Positions 1 to 9,519 are shown, counted from the first letter of the stretch. The stretch: DNA of 64,000 nucleotides from Motiliproteus sediminis (GCF_017912535.1 NZ_JAERQK010000001.1:124001-188000), one strand, 5' to 3'. Numbers and translations are program-made. Notes: a model not told the origin generated them from the letters alone.

Positions 1-149
1 GCGCCCGACGGGATCAGCTCAAACGAGGCGAACTGGCGCTGTTCCATGACTTTTTCGAGCAGGTTGCCGGTCAGCCCCTCAGCGATGCCCAGGAGGCGGC
101 GTTCAAGCAGACGCTGGCCCGATTGCAGCGCAGTGACGAGGGGCATTGA
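1..149 (+). CDS. sbcD: Exonuclease subunit SbcD, C-terminal end (partial)
   Basis: The frame is open from the left edge to a TGA at 147-149 and gives about 48 residues, ending DEGH. There is no domain left to identify. The call comes from position: the stop overlaps the ATG of sbcC by one base, the usual sbcD-sbcC arrangement. SbcD is the Mre11-like nuclease subunit that works with the SbcC ATPase on hairpins and blocked DNA ends. The 5' part lies outside the window. Confidence 0.75.
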   Translation, partial: ARRDQLKRGELALFHDFFEQVAGQPLSDAQEAAFKQTLARLQRSDEGH

Positions 150-3100
150 TGAAACCGTTGACCCTTACCCTCAGCGCCTTCGGTCCGTTTGCCGGCGACG
201 AATCGATCGATTTTGGCGTGCTCGGCCATAATCCCCTGTTTCTGATTAAAGGGCCCACCGGCGCCGGCAAGAGTTCATTGCTGGACGCCATCTGTTTTGC
301 CCTCTACGGTGCCACCACGGGTGCCGAGCGCGAAGCGGCGCAGATGCGCTGTGACCATGCGGTTCCCGAGCGGCTGACCGAAATAGCCCTGCGATTCAGC
401 CTGGACGGCAAGGTTTACCGGGTGCGCCGGTTGCCGACCCAGGAGCGCCCCAAGGCCCGTGGCGATGGTGTTACCACCCAGCAGGCAGAGGCTCAGCTGT
501 GGCGCGAGCATGAGGCTGCGGCCAGCGCTGAGGGGGAGTTGCTGGCGCGCGGGGTAAAGGAGGTCAACGAACAGATCCGCGAACTGATCGGGCTGGATGT
601 CGAGCAGTTCCGGCAAGTGATGGTGCTTCCACAGGGCAAGTTTCGCGAGCTGCTGATGGCCGATTCCAAGGAGCGGGAACGGATCTTTGGGCAGCTGTTC
701 CAGACCCGTATCTATCGCCGGATAGAGGAGTCACTAAAGGAGCAGGCCGCCGGTATCCGCAAGGCGGTGGACCAGCATCACGAGCGAATTCGTGGGCTGC
801 TGGCCGGCGCCGATCTGGCCAGCGAGGAGGCGATTGCTCTGGAGCAGGCCGAACTGACGCCGCAGTTGGCCGAGGCCGAGCAGCAACGCCGGCAGCGTGA
901 AGGCGAGCGGCAGGCGGCGGCCAAGGCGCGCGAACAGGGCGCGGCGCTGACGGAGCGCTTCCAGCAACTGGCCCGCAGTCGCGAGCAGCAACAGCAGCTG
1001 GCGGCGCGCTCCAGCGAGGCGGAGGGTTGGCAGCAACGGTTGCAACAGGGTGAACGGGCGACCCGTTTGCTGCCGGCCTACCAGCGCTGCCAGCAGTTAC
1101 AGCAGGCGCTGGCCCAGCATCAGCAGCAGCGTCAGCAGGCAGCGGCCGAGTTGCACGGCGCCCGAATCGCCTTCGCCGATGCCGAGCAGGCACTTCAGCA
1201 GGCCCAGCAGGCCTATGCCGGGCTGGATGCGCTGAAGCAGCAACACCACCAGCTGAGCGGTTACCGGCAGTTGCAACAGCAGCTGCAACCGTTGTTGCAG
1301 GCGGTCGATGCCGCTCAACGTCGGGCCGTCGTCAGTCAGCAGGCACTGGATCAGCAGCAGGAGAAGATCGCCGCGCAGGCGCACGAACAGCGGCAGCTGG
1401 AGCTGCAACTGGCCGAACTGGAGCAGGCCTTGGAGCCGTTGGCAGAGCAGCAATTGCAGCTGCATACCCTCGGCCAGCAATGCGAGCAACGCCGCCAGCT
1501 GGAGAGCCTGCGCCAGAGCTACAAAACCCAGCATCAGGGACTGAAACAGGCGCAGGCGCAACGCGATGCCGCGCAACGTGCCGTGGCCGATGCCGAGCGC
1601 CAACGCCGCGAGCTTGAATTGGCCTGGCACCGCGGGCAGGCGGCGCTGCTGGCGCGCGAACTGCAACCCGAGCAGCCCTGTCCGGTGTGCGGCAGTGCCG
1701 AGCACCCGCATCCGGCGCAGCCACTACCGGGGCAGGGGTTGGTCAATGTCGAACAGGTGGACGTGGCCCGCGCCAGCGAACAGCAGGCGCGCCAGCAATT
1801 GCAGCAGGCCGAGACCGAGCTGGAGCGGGCGCAGCGCGCGCTTGATGATAACCGCCAGCAGGGACGAACCCTGGTTGATGCTATCGGCGCGCTGGCCGAG
1901 CAAAGCCTGGCCGAGGTCGAAGGCGAGCTCAAGGCGTTGCAGGCCTGCTTGGCAGTGCAGCAGCAGCGCCAGCAGCAGCGCCAGCACCAGAGCACGCGGC
2001 TGCAACAGCTCCGCGACCAGCTGCAGCAACTGAACGACGCTGTACCGGCGCTGCAGGCAGCGGCGCGCGATGATCAGGAAGCCCGCATCGCCGCTGAGGC
2101 GGACCAGCGCCAGCTCGAACAACAGTTACCGGAGGCTTACCGCCGCCCAGAAGCGCTGGAGCCTGCGCTGGCGGGGCTTGCAAACCAGATTTCCGCTCTG
2201 GAGCAGCAACTGGCGCATTCCCAAGCGGCGCTTGGCACTGCGCGCTCGGCTCTCGACAAGGCTGAGGCCAACGCCGAGGCCCTCGATCGTCAGCGGGCGC
2301 AACTGGAGGCTGATAGCCGAAACGCAGAGGGAGCGTGGCAGCAGCAGCTCGACGGCAGCCGTTTTGCCGACCGGGCCGCTTTTGAGGCGGCGCGGCTCGA
2401 ACCCGCCGAGCAACAGCAGCTGGAGCAGCAGCTTACGCGTTTTCGCAGCGAGCTGGATCGTGTCAGCGGCGTGGTCGATGCCTTGGAGCGGGAACTGGCC
2501 TCTGCCGATGTGCCGGATCTGGTCGCGCTAGATGCCGCGTTGGCGACTGCAGAGCAGGGCTACCGGCAGGCAGATGACAGCTGGCGGCGACTGCAACAAC
2601 GCGGTCAGCAGTTGCAGGATGTCAGCGCCAAACTGCAGCTGGCCCATGAGCAGCACCGCCAGCTGGAAGCCGAGTATGCCATCTACGGTACCTTGAGCGA
2701 GGTGGCCAACGGCCAGACCGGCGACAAGGTCAGTCTGCAACGCTTCGTGTTGAGCGTGTTGCTGGATGATGTGCTGATTCAGGCCTCGCAGCGGCTCTAC
2801 CGAATGAGCAAGGGGCGTTACCAGCTGGTGCGCAAGGTCGAACGTGCCAAGGGCAATAAGGCCTCGGGTCTGGAGCTGGAGGTGGAGGACAGCTACACCG
2901 GTAAGAGCCGACCGGTGGCGACTCTGTCCGGCGGCGAATCGTTCATGGCGGCGCTGTCGCTGGCACTGGGGCTGTCGGATGTGGTGCAGGCCTACGCCGG
3001 GGGCATCAAGCTCGATACTCTGTTTATCGATGAGGGCTTTGGTAGCCTCGATCCGGAGTCGTTGGAGCTGGCCATCGATACCCTGATCGATCTGCAGGCC

Positions 3101-3217
3101 AGCGGAAGGATGATCGGTATCATCTCCCATGTGGCCGAGCTGAAAGAGATGGGTTGGAACCGTATCGATGTGGAGAGCCGCCGCGGCGTCAGCCGGTTGC
3201 GACTGCACGCGCTCTGA
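149..3217 (+). CDS. sbcC: Exonuclease subunit SbcC (Rad50-like SMC ATPase)
   Basis: A 1022-residue SMC-type ATPase that with SbcD opens hairpins and trims protein-blocked double-strand ends. The N-terminal Walker A GPTGAGKSS is at about residues 35-43. Two very long Gln/Glu/Arg-rich coiled-coil arms flank a CPVC zinc hook near residue 511. The C-terminal lobe carries the ABC signature LSGGES (about 926) and the Walker B TLFIDEGFGSLD (about 957). The length is normal for the family. ATG 149 is preferred over the in-frame TTG at 146 because it overlaps the sbcD stop, which indicates translational coupling. The coiled coil is unusually rich in glutamine. Confidence 0.97.
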   Translation: MKPLTLTLSAFGPFAGDESIDFGVLGHNPLFLIKGPTGAGKSSLLDAICFALYGATTGAEREAAQMRCDHAVPERLTEIALRFSLDGKVYRVRRLPTQERPKARGDGVTTQQAEAQLWREHEAAASAEGELLARGVKEVNEQIRELIGLDVEQFRQVMVLPQGKFRELLMADSKERERIFGQLFQTRIYRRIEESLKEQAAGIRKAVDQHHERIRGLLAGADLASEEAIALEQAELTPQLAEAEQQRRQREGERQAAAKAREQGAALTERFQQLARSREQQQQLAARSSEAEGWQQRLQQGERATRLLPAYQRCQQLQQALAQHQQQRQQAAAELHGARIAFADAEQALQQAQQAYAGLDALKQQHHQLSGYRQLQQQLQPLLQAVDAAQRRAVVSQQALDQQQEKIAAQAHEQRQLELQLAELEQALEPLAEQQLQLHTLGQQCEQRRQLESLRQSYKTQHQGLKQAQAQRDAAQRAVADAERQRRELELAWHRGQAALLARELQPEQPCPVCGSAEHPHPAQPLPGQGLVNVEQVDVARASEQQARQQLQQAETELERAQRALDDNRQQGRTLVDAIGALAEQSLAEVEGELKALQACLAVQQQRQQQRQHQSTRLQQLRDQLQQLNDAVPALQAAARDDQEARIAAEADQRQLEQQLPEAYRRPEALEPALAGLANQISALEQQLAHSQAALGTARSALDKAEANAEALDRQRAQLEADSRNAEGAWQQQLDGSRFADRAAFEAARLEPAEQQQLEQQLTRFRSELDRVSGVVDALERELASADVPDLVALDAALATAEQGYRQADDSWRRLQQRGQQLQDVSAKLQLAHEQHRQLEAEYAIYGTLSEVANGQTGDKVSLQRFVLSVLLDDVLIQASQRLYRMSKGRYQLVRKVERAKGNKASGLELEVEDSYTGKSRPVATLSGGESFMAALSLALGLSDVVQAYAGGIKLDTLFIDEGFGSLDPESLELAIDTLIDLQASGRMIGIISHVAELKEMGWNRIDVESRRGVSRLRLHAL

Positions 3218-3350
3218 TTACTGCGGTCATTCCATTAGCGAGTACGCATCTAGCGGAATTTTCACTACAGTATGGGTAGGGGCGATCGCTATCCTGTGAG
3301 CTGTCGATGAGGGATCGAGTCGCGCCGGAAAAATTGCAAAAGGATGTGCT

Positions 3351-4721
3351 GTGAAACACCCCCGTGTTTTGATCGTTGACGACAGTACCGCGGCGCTGCT
3401 GCTCTATCGGGAGCTGTTGCACGACATCGGCGCCGTGGTGACCGAGGCCCATGACGGCGCCGAGGGTTTGGCTCTGGCCCGTGCTGATGCGTTCGATCTG
3501 GTCATTACCGATGTTGATATGCCGCGGATGGATGGCATAGCGCTCTGTCGGGCGCTCCGTGCCGACTCCCGAACGGCGGATCTGCCGGTGGTGATTGCCA
3601 GTACCTTTGATACCGACCGGGATATCATCAAGGGCTTCGAGTCCGGCGCCACGGCTTATCTCAGCAAACTGGAACTGCGCGAATTTCTCGGTCGCACCGT
3701 GCGTGATGTGCTTTGGCGCCACCACCAACTGCGCCGTCGCACGGTGCTGGTGGTGGACGATTCCGCCACCATCGCCTTGTTGATCAAGCAAACGCTGGAA
3801 CAGAACGGCTTTCGGGTGGTGACCGCCTGCGATGGTATCGCTGCGCTGGATCTGCTGACCCGCGTGCGCCCAGACCTGATTTTATGCGACATTCTGATGC
3901 CGGGGATGGATGGGTTTGAGCTTTGCCGGGTGCTTAAAGCGGACCCCGAGTACGCCACCATCCCTCTGGTAGTGATGAGCAGCAGTGCCGAGAAGGCGCA
4001 TATGCATCGCATGCTGCAGTATGGGGCGGCAGCCTACCTGACCAAACCGTTCAATCTTGACCAGCTAGAGGTCACCATCGAGAAGATTCTCTCTGACCAC
4101 TTCACCCAGTTGTTGCGGGAACGCGAGCGGCTGGAGCAGGAGCGTAGCGGTTTGTTCAGCGCAATAGAAAGTCTGGTCAAAGCTTTGGAAGCGCGCGATG
4201 AATATACCCGGGGGCACTCCGAAGCGGTGGCACGGATGCTGGCCGACATGGTTTCCATGACCGGCGCCAGCGATGACGAGGTGGCGTTGGCCCGGCAGGC
4301 TGGCCGCCTGCACGATATCGGCAAGATCGGCATTGCCGACGCGATTCTGTTCAAGCCGGGTGGCCTGACCGACGACGAGTACGGTGAGATCAAAAAGCAT
4401 CCGGAGCTGGGGCAGCGTATTGTTGAATCGGTGCCGAGTCTTGAGGCAGTGATGCCGGTGATCGTTTCCCACCACGAACGTTGGGATGGTGGTGGTTACC
4501 CGGAGGGATTACGGGGTGAGCAGATTCACCCTTGGGCGCGCCTGACCGCAGTGGCGGATACCTTTCATGCGCTGGCGAGTGACCGCCCCTACCGGCAGGG
4601 TGCCTCCTATGACAAAGCGTTCGAGATTATCAAGGCGGTCAGGGGTAGCCAGCTCTGTCCCGACAGTGTGGAGCTGTTTTTCCGCTGGGTTGACTCCAAA
4701 GGTGACCAGCCGCTGTTCTGA
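3351..4721 (+). CDS. Response regulator with two receiver domains and an HD-GYP output domain
   Basis: A 456-residue cytoplasmic protein. Receiver 1 (about 5-120) has the DD pocket and phospho-acceptor Asp54 in TDVDMP. Receiver 2 (about 128-245) has the acceptor Asp near 180 in CDILMP and the TKPF lysine. An HD-GYP domain follows, with the HDIGKIG motif near 320 and HHERWDGGGYPEGL near 374, so the metal site and GYP loop look intact. Families of this architecture hydrolyse cyclic di-GMP when phosphorylated. No kinase gene is adjacent, so the partner is encoded elsewhere. The first receiver has SKLE where most have TKP, so its output signalling may differ. The ATG lies about 130 bp downstream of sbcC and probably has its own promoter. 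Confidence 0.92.
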   Translation: MKHPRVLIVDDSTAALLLYRELLHDIGAVVTEAHDGAEGLALARADAFDLVITDVDMPRMDGIALCRALRADSRTADLPVVIASTFDTDRDIIKGFESGATAYLSKLELREFLGRTVRDVLWRHHQLRRRTVLVVDDSATIALLIKQTLEQNGFRVVTACDGIAALDLLTRVRPDLILCDILMPGMDGFELCRVLKADPEYATIPLVVMSSSAEKAHMHRMLQYGAAAYLTKPFNLDQLEVTIEKILSDHFTQLLRERERLEQERSGLFSAIESLVKALEARDEYTRGHSEAVARMLADMVSMTGASDDEVALARQAGRLHDIGKIGIADAILFKPGGLTDDEYGEIKKHPELGQRIVESVPSLEAVMPVIVSHHERWDGGGYPEGLRGEQIHPWARLTAVADTFHALASDRPYRQGASYDKAFEIIKAVRGSQLCPDSVELFFRWVDSKGDQPLF

Positions 4722-4819
4722 CGTCTGTGGGGGAGGCCCGGGGTTGACCCCGACGCATGGGCTGGTATGGTCAGCCAGCGGCATCAGGCCGCTGTACTCT
4801 TCCCCTCGCGAGATCTGCC

Positions 4820-5662
4820 GTGTCCGTACTTGATCATCTGCTTTGCCCGCTCGACCAGCATCCCCTCAGTTGGGTCGGAAACAGTCTGCTTTGTCCTCAG
4901 GGTCATAGCTTTGATCGGGCCCGGAGCGGCTATGTCAACCTGCTGCCGGTGCAGCACAAGCATTCCCGCGACCCCGGTGACAGCAAAGAGATGGTGGCGG
5001 CGCGGCGTGAGTTTCTTAACGGCGGCAGTTACCGCCCCATTGCTGACGCGCTGTGGACCGGAGTGCACGCGCATTTCAGTAGTTCTCAGCCAATGACCGT
5101 TTTCGATGCCGGCTGCGGCGAGGGCTACTACCTTGATCATCTGGTCAGTGGGCTCCGGGAGGCGGGCTATACGGTTGCTGCACAGGGGCTGGATATCTCC
5201 AAGTGGGCGGTCACCGCAGCCAGTAAACGCAATAGTGAGATCGGTTGGATCGTGGGCAGCAATGCGGCGCTGCCAACCCCCGCAGCGCGTTTCGATCTGC
5301 TTCTCTGTCTGTTCGGTTATCCGGTCTTCAGCGAATTTGCGCGGGTGCTCAAGCCCGATGGACTGTTGCTGATGGCAGACGCAGGCCCGGACCACCTCAT
5401 TGAACTGCGCAGAGTGCTCTACCCTGAAATTCATCCCTACCGCGATCATCACGCCGGTGTCATCGACGGTTTTGAACCGCTGGAGGAGCAGGTGGTCCGT
5501 TTTGAATTCGAGCTGACATCTGGCGCCGCAATCGGTCAGTTACTGGCGATGACCCCCCATTTACATAAAGCGCCGTTCGCAGGGCGTGAAGCGGCGCAGG
5601 CCCTGGAACGGATCCGGCTGACCGCGGATGTCAGGCTGCGCAGTTACCGTTTATGCGGTTGA
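4820..5662 (+). CDS. rlmA: 23S rRNA (guanine-N1)-methyltransferase RlmA
   Basis: A 280-residue SAM-dependent methyltransferase that modifies G745 of 23S rRNA. The N-terminus has the family zinc-finger region, then the near-invariant YVNLLPVQHKHSRDPGDS block. The SAM-binding motif is FDAGCGEGYY (about 95). An upstream ATG at 4757 would add residues that do not resemble the family, whereas the GTG at 4820 starts (M)SVLDHLLCP as expected, so GTG is chosen. Oddity: the zinc site of characterised members uses C-x2-C plus C-x3-H. Here the first pair reads CPLD, so one cysteine is replaced by aspartate, while CPQGH is intact. Confidence 0.92.
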   Translation: MSVLDHLLCPLDQHPLSWVGNSLLCPQGHSFDRARSGYVNLLPVQHKHSRDPGDSKEMVAARREFLNGGSYRPIADALWTGVHAHFSSSQPMTVFDAGCGEGYYLDHLVSGLREAGYTVAAQGLDISKWAVTAASKRNSEIGWIVGSNAALPTPAARFDLLLCLFGYPVFSEFARVLKPDGLLLMADAGPDHLIELRRVLYPEIHPYRDHHAGVIDGFEPLEEQVVRFEFELTSGAAIGQLLAMTPHLHKAPFAGREAAQALERIRLTADVRLRSYRLCG

Positions 5663-5733
5663 ACCGGAGGCGGTAGGGATAAATTGCCGCCCGGTGTGGT
5701 CAGGAGTAAGAGCTTTTGCTGTAAGGAGATTCC

Positions 5734-7740
5734 ATGGCCGGCGGCCCGCAACAGACTCTTTCCCAATCCGTTGAACAGGCGGGCGTCCCGCTGCCGGATC
5801 TGTTGGCCGGCCCGATGCTGCGGCGGGTGTCGAGCGACCGGGTTGCGCTCTGGCTGGCGGTGCGGGCCGAAGCCGAGGTGCGAGTGGAGCTGACCGCGGC
5901 TGATGGTGCGCGCCAATGCTATCAGTTGCAGCCGGGCGATCCGGGGCTGACCTGTCTCGTCGCCGGTGACCATCTCTGCTATCTGCTGATCGATCTCTGT
6001 CTGTCGCAGCCGTTGCCGCCGGGCTGGACCGATTACCGCGTGCAGCTGCGTTTCGCCTCTGACGACGGCGATAACGACTGGCGCGAACTGACAGACTGTG
6101 CCGAAGCGCTCTGTTTTGAGGGGCGTAAGCTGCCGGGGTTCATGTTGAACACACGGGTCGGCAGTCTGTTGCATGGTTCCTGCCGCAAACCCCATCATCC
6201 CGGCGGTGACGGCCTGGCTGAAGCCGAACGGGTGCTGGCGAAGCAGCTGGCAGCAGGAGGCGCGACAGCACCGGATCAACAGGAGTGGCCGACGCTGCTG
6301 GTCCTTTCCGGTGACCAGATCTATGCCGACGACGTGGCGGGCCCCTTACTACGTGCGATCCATCTGCTTAAGTCGCGTCTGGGGCTCTACAGCGAGAATC
6401 TGGAGGGGCTGGAGGTGGTGGGAGTGGCTGACAGCGACCAGCTGGCGAGCGACCCCAACAGCTACTACCGGCGGGTCAACCTGCTGCCCCATAACCTCCG
6501 CACCGAAGGGCTGATTGAGCGCCTGTTCGGGGGCGTGCGGAAGCCCGTGTTTACCTCCGATAATGCCGACAACCATCTGGTGTCGTTAGCCGAATATCTG
6601 TTGATGTACCTGCTGGTGTGGTCGCCGGCCCCCTGGCGGCTGTTTGATCTTGACGAACCACCGGGGTTGAGCCCTGACGAAGTGCGCCTTTACCGCGACG
6701 AACGGCGGGTTATTGATGAGTTCGTTGCGCAGTTGCCGGCGGTCCGGCGGGTACTGGCGCACCTGCCCACCGCGATGGTCTTTGACGATCACGATATCTC
6801 CGATGACTGGAACCTCAACCGTGAATGGGAAGAGGTGGTGTACCAGCATCCGTTTTCCTGCCGTATGATCGGCAATGGCCTGATCGCCTATCTGATTAAT
6901 CAGGGCTGGGGTAACGCCCCGGAGCAGTTTGCCCCGCCGTTGTTGGCATCCCTGGGCTCAGCCCTGCGCTCCCCGGGCGGGCCTGGCTACGATGAACTGG
7001 TCGAGACAATGCTGGGTCTGCATAGCTGGGATTTTCAATGGCGTACAGAACCGCCACTGGTGGTGCTGGATACCCGCACGCGGCGCTGGCGTTCGGAGTC
7101 GTCGGCGCGCAAACCGTCGGGCTTGCTGGACTGGGAGGCGCTTACCGATCTGCAACATCACCTGCGTGGTCAGCAAGCGGTCATTTTGGTCTCTGCCGCA
7201 CCCATATTCGGGGTCAAGCTGATTGAGGTGGTACAGCGTCTGTTCACGCTGGCCGGCTATCCGTTGGTGGTAGATGCAGAGAACTGGATGGCTCACCCCG
7301 GCACCGCCAACGGCATCCTCAACGTGTTTCGCCACCGCAATACGCCGCAGCATTTCGTGGTGTTGTCGGGCGATGTACATTACTCCTTCGTCTATGACGT
7401 GGAGTTGCGCGGGCGTCATCGCGGGCCAGACATCTGGCAGATCTGTTCCAGCGGAATTCGCAACGCCTTTCCCGAGCGGTTGCTGGATCTCCTTGATCGC
7501 CTTAATCGGGTGCTCTACTCACCGCGCTCGCCGTTGAACTGGTTTACCCGGCGGCGGCGGATGCGCGTGGTGCCGCGCAAGCCCACCGGGGTGCCTCACG
7601 GACGACGATTATTGAATCAGCCCGGCATCGGCCGGGTGGTGCTTGATCCGGAGGGCTGTCCGCTGCGGATCGAACAGTTGACCGCCAACGGTGACGTGGT
7701 GAATTTCGAACGGCGGGAGCAGGAATCACGCTGGGACTAG
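5734..7740 (+). CDS. PhoD-like metallophosphatase family protein
   Basis: A 668-residue protein with the metal-binding motifs of the PhoD-like calcineurin superfamily: LSGDQIYADD near residue 191, FDDHDISDDWN near 348 and LSGDVHYSF near 543. These supply the Asp, Asn and His ligands of a two-metal phosphoesterase centre. The start has a clear AAGGAG 6-7 bases upstream of ATG 5734. No signal peptide or twin-arginine motif is seen, unlike secreted PhoD, so a cytoplasmic protein is likely. It is longer than classical PhoD (about 550), with extra N-terminal sequence that may form a beta-sandwich. The substrate cannot be inferred. Confidence 0.85.
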   Translation: MAGGPQQTLSQSVEQAGVPLPDLLAGPMLRRVSSDRVALWLAVRAEAEVRVELTAADGARQCYQLQPGDPGLTCLVAGDHLCYLLIDLCLSQPLPPGWTDYRVQLRFASDDGDNDWRELTDCAEALCFEGRKLPGFMLNTRVGSLLHGSCRKPHHPGGDGLAEAERVLAKQLAAGGATAPDQQEWPTLLVLSGDQIYADDVAGPLLRAIHLLKSRLGLYSENLEGLEVVGVADSDQLASDPNSYYRRVNLLPHNLRTEGLIERLFGGVRKPVFTSDNADNHLVSLAEYLLMYLLVWSPAPWRLFDLDEPPGLSPDEVRLYRDERRVIDEFVAQLPAVRRVLAHLPTAMVFDDHDISDDWNLNREWEEVVYQHPFSCRMIGNGLIAYLINQGWGNAPEQFAPPLLASLGSALRSPGGPGYDELVETMLGLHSWDFQWRTEPPLVVLDTRTRRWRSESSARKPSGLLDWEALTDLQHHLRGQQAVILVSAAPIFGVKLIEVVQRLFTLAGYPLVVDAENWMAHPGTANGILNVFRHRNTPQHFVVLSGDVHYSFVYDVELRGRHRGPDIWQICSSGIRNAFPERLLDLLDRLNRVLYSPRSPLNWFTRRRRMRVVPRKPTGVPHGRRLLNQPGIGRVVLDPEGCPLRIEQLTANGDVVNFERREQESRWD

Positions 7741-7898
7741 CGCCGAAGTTGGTGGCCGCGCTGAGCTGGCGCGCAGGGGGTGTTGGGCGGCGAAGCACCC
7801 GCGCAGAATGCGTTCTTCTCTGTTCATGGTAATACCGCCGGAAACGGCTGTATCCCGCCTTCAGCAGTCTAAATTTACCTTCTCTATTTTGCGAGAAA

Positions 7899-7924
7899 CA
7901 AAAAAAAGCGCCGGTAGGCGGCGC
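7899..7924 (-). terminator. Rho-independent terminator for the BLUF gene
   Basis: Read on the minus strand: a GCGCCG/CGGCGC stem with a 5-base loop (7908-7924) followed by an interrupted T run (A-rich 7899-7907 on plus). It lies about 20 bp after the BLUF stop and could also stop readthrough from the convergent phosphatase gene. Confidence 0.75.
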
Positions 7925-7946
7925 AAAGTGGGGGTTGGTGAGCGCT

Positions 7947-8444
7947 TCAGTGGTGCTGCGCCTGTTCGGTACAGTCGTTGGTCGCCCGCAGGGCGTTGAC
8001 GTCGGGCACCACGCTGCTGCAATTGCTGAATGAAAGCAACATCCGGTAGGCCAGGCTTGGTCGTGCCGACATCTTTTCCGCCAAGGTGGAGTTGGGTTGC
8101 AACAGGTCCGCGAAGCCGGCCTGATGGCTGAGCTCCTCCAGATCCAGCAAGCGAAAGCCCATGCTCCAGTCAGGAAACTGTCTTTTGCTCACTTCTGCCT
8201 CGTGTAGTACGAATATCTGGCTGTGGCGGCTGTCGCGGCAGATATGTTCATACAGGGCGCGGACCCTGTACTCATCTCCTTCAAGAATCTGCAGGAACGA
8301 CCCATCGGCGTAGAGCAGCATGCCGGTGATATCGAGGTCGCGGTTATTGCGGCGGGCTTTGGTCAGCAGCATATCCAGTTCGGCGATACCCATGCTGTAC
8401 CGCGCGCTGCTGATATAGCACAGCTGAAACAGCTTGCGGGCCAT
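7947..8444 (-). CDS. BLUF-domain blue-light sensor protein
   Basis: A 165-residue protein. The first ~95 residues form a complete BLUF domain: Tyr in LCYISSA near residue 10, Asn in the NNRDLDITGMLLY segment, Gln in GSFLQILEG, and the W-S-M-G pattern in FPDWSMGF. These are the residues that contact FAD and undergo the light-driven hydrogen-bond switch in this family. About 70 residues of C-terminal helix follow, with no recognisable output domain, so signalling would be by protein contact as in short BLUF proteins. ATG 8444 has an AGGAG-like site just upstream. The gene is single, convergent with the phosphatase and followed by a terminator. Confidence 0.93.
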   Translation of the reverse strand: MARKLFQLCYISSARYSMGIAELDMLLTKARRNNRDLDITGMLLYADGSFLQILEGDEYRVRALYEHICRDSRHSQIFVLHEAEVSKRQFPDWSMGFRLLDLEELSHQAGFADLLQPNSTLAEKMSARPSLAYRMLLSFSNCSSVVPDVNALRATNDCTEQAQHH

Positions 8445-8618
8445 ACTGATATCCTCTCCTGTTCACGGGTTGTCTTTCCCCGTTTACGGATCTGTGACCG
8501 GATTGGATCAGTGCCACCCTGTTTTTTTTGCCACTCTGTGTGGCTGATAAGCGCAATTTTATTCTGTGTAATCTGGACCAGGGCGATCGGTTGCAGTGGG
8601 TGTCCCGGGAGTAATGGC

Positions 8619-8978
8619 CTAAATCCGCAGCACCTCTTCTTTCATGCCATAGAGGATAAACAGCACCTCACGGATTTCAGGCAGGGCGATCTGGTTGCGT
8701 TTCAGCGCTGCCACCACGTTGTCCAAAACTGCCAATAGTTCATCGGCTTCGATATTCATGCGGGCATGCACGGTGTGCATGTCGGCGCCGGTGTAGATAT
8801 CAGGCCCGCCGCTGCCGCTGCTCAGAAAGGCCGCCACCGAACGCTTAAGCGCGTCCGCATCGGCGTTAACAAAGCGTTTGCCGATCAGCGGATTGGCGAC
8901 GTGCAGATCAACGATGTCGCAGGCGATCTGGTTGATGGCGTCCATGCCACCCAGACGGTCGTAGAGGGATGAAGACAT
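8619..8978 (-). CDS. Group 1 truncated haemoglobin
   Basis: A 119-residue 2-on-2 globin. It starts SLYDRLGGMDAI, the typical TrHbN N-terminus, has the glycine-rich loop before the E helix (SGSGGPDIYTG), and a proximal histidine candidate in the VHARMNI segment. The heme would bind O2 or NO. Members act in NO detoxification or redox sensing; the role here is not shown. It lies upstream of the BLUF gene on the same strand with a 174-bp gap, so co-transcription is possible but not evident. Confidence 0.93.
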   Translation of the reverse strand: MSSSLYDRLGGMDAINQIACDIVDLHVANPLIGKRFVNADADALKRSVAAFLSSGSGGPDIYTGADMHTVHARMNIEADELLAVLDNVVAALKRNQIALPEIREVLFILYGMKEEVLRI

Positions 8979-9205
8979 GGCGGGCTCCCGATACTGTGAA
9001 TACTTGGGTAAACCCCTGCACCAGAGGCACTCCCAAGCCTAGTTCACAGCCGGCGGTTCGCCAATTAGCAGCGTTGTTGATCTATGGCGGCAGCGGCAAG
9101 GATTCGGAGGGCAATGGTTGTTTAAAAATCAGGCAGATCTCTTACATATTTAGTCTCAAATAGGTCGTATATTATTTTGCCGGAGAAAATAGTGGGGTGA
9201 TATCG

Positions 9206-9475
9206 ATGAATGCTACTGCAGCCCGTGATCAAGGTGCCGAGCCGTCACCACGTTTTAATCTGGTTTTTGGCTTATTAAGTCGTTGCCCCTGTGTCGAACA
9301 GGCCGACTGCGTTTTGGCGCACCAGCGCAAGCTGCCGCTGCGGATGCGCTATGAGTGGGCTCGCTCCCTGAGCGAGGAGCAGCTGGAACGCATCTACCAG
9401 CATCATCACCGCTGCCTGGCGCGCCAGCGAGCGGTGCAACGCCGTCCGGTGCAGTTGATCAGGCCACTCGGGTAG
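9206..9475 (+). CDS. Small cysteine-containing protein of unknown function
   Basis: An 89-residue protein. Near residues 27-34 it has a CPC-x5-C cluster (SRCPCVEQADC) and another Cys further on, beside an HHH run, then an Arg/Gln-rich basic tail. The cluster could bind metal, which is inference. ATG 9206 has GGGG at 9194-9197 as ribosome site; a GTG at 9197 would add three residues. It is divergent from the haemoglobin gene and closed by a strong hairpin 2 bp after its stop. Not a family I recognise. Confidence 0.65.
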   Translation: MNATAARDQGAEPSPRFNLVFGLLSRCPCVEQADCVLAHQRKLPLRMRYEWARSLSEEQLERIYQHHHRCLARQRAVQRRPVQLIRPLG

Positions 9476-9476
9476 A

Positions 9477-9499
9477 TGCCGGGACAGATCGTCCCGGCA
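9477..9499. terminator. Hairpin between convergent genes
   Basis: A perfect 9-bp stem, TGCCGGGAC with GTCCCGGCA, and a 5-base loop. It sits between the stops of the small Cys protein and the convergent EF-hand-like gene. There is no T run, so termination in either direction is likely but not certain. Confidence 0.5.
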
Positions 9500-9519
9500 A
9501 CCCTTATCGCCCCCCGCCA

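Noticed and set aside
564-1193. Long open frames on the minus strand inside sbcC
   Set aside because: They come from the Gln/Arg-rich codons of the coiled-coil arms on the opposite strand and show no family resemblance.
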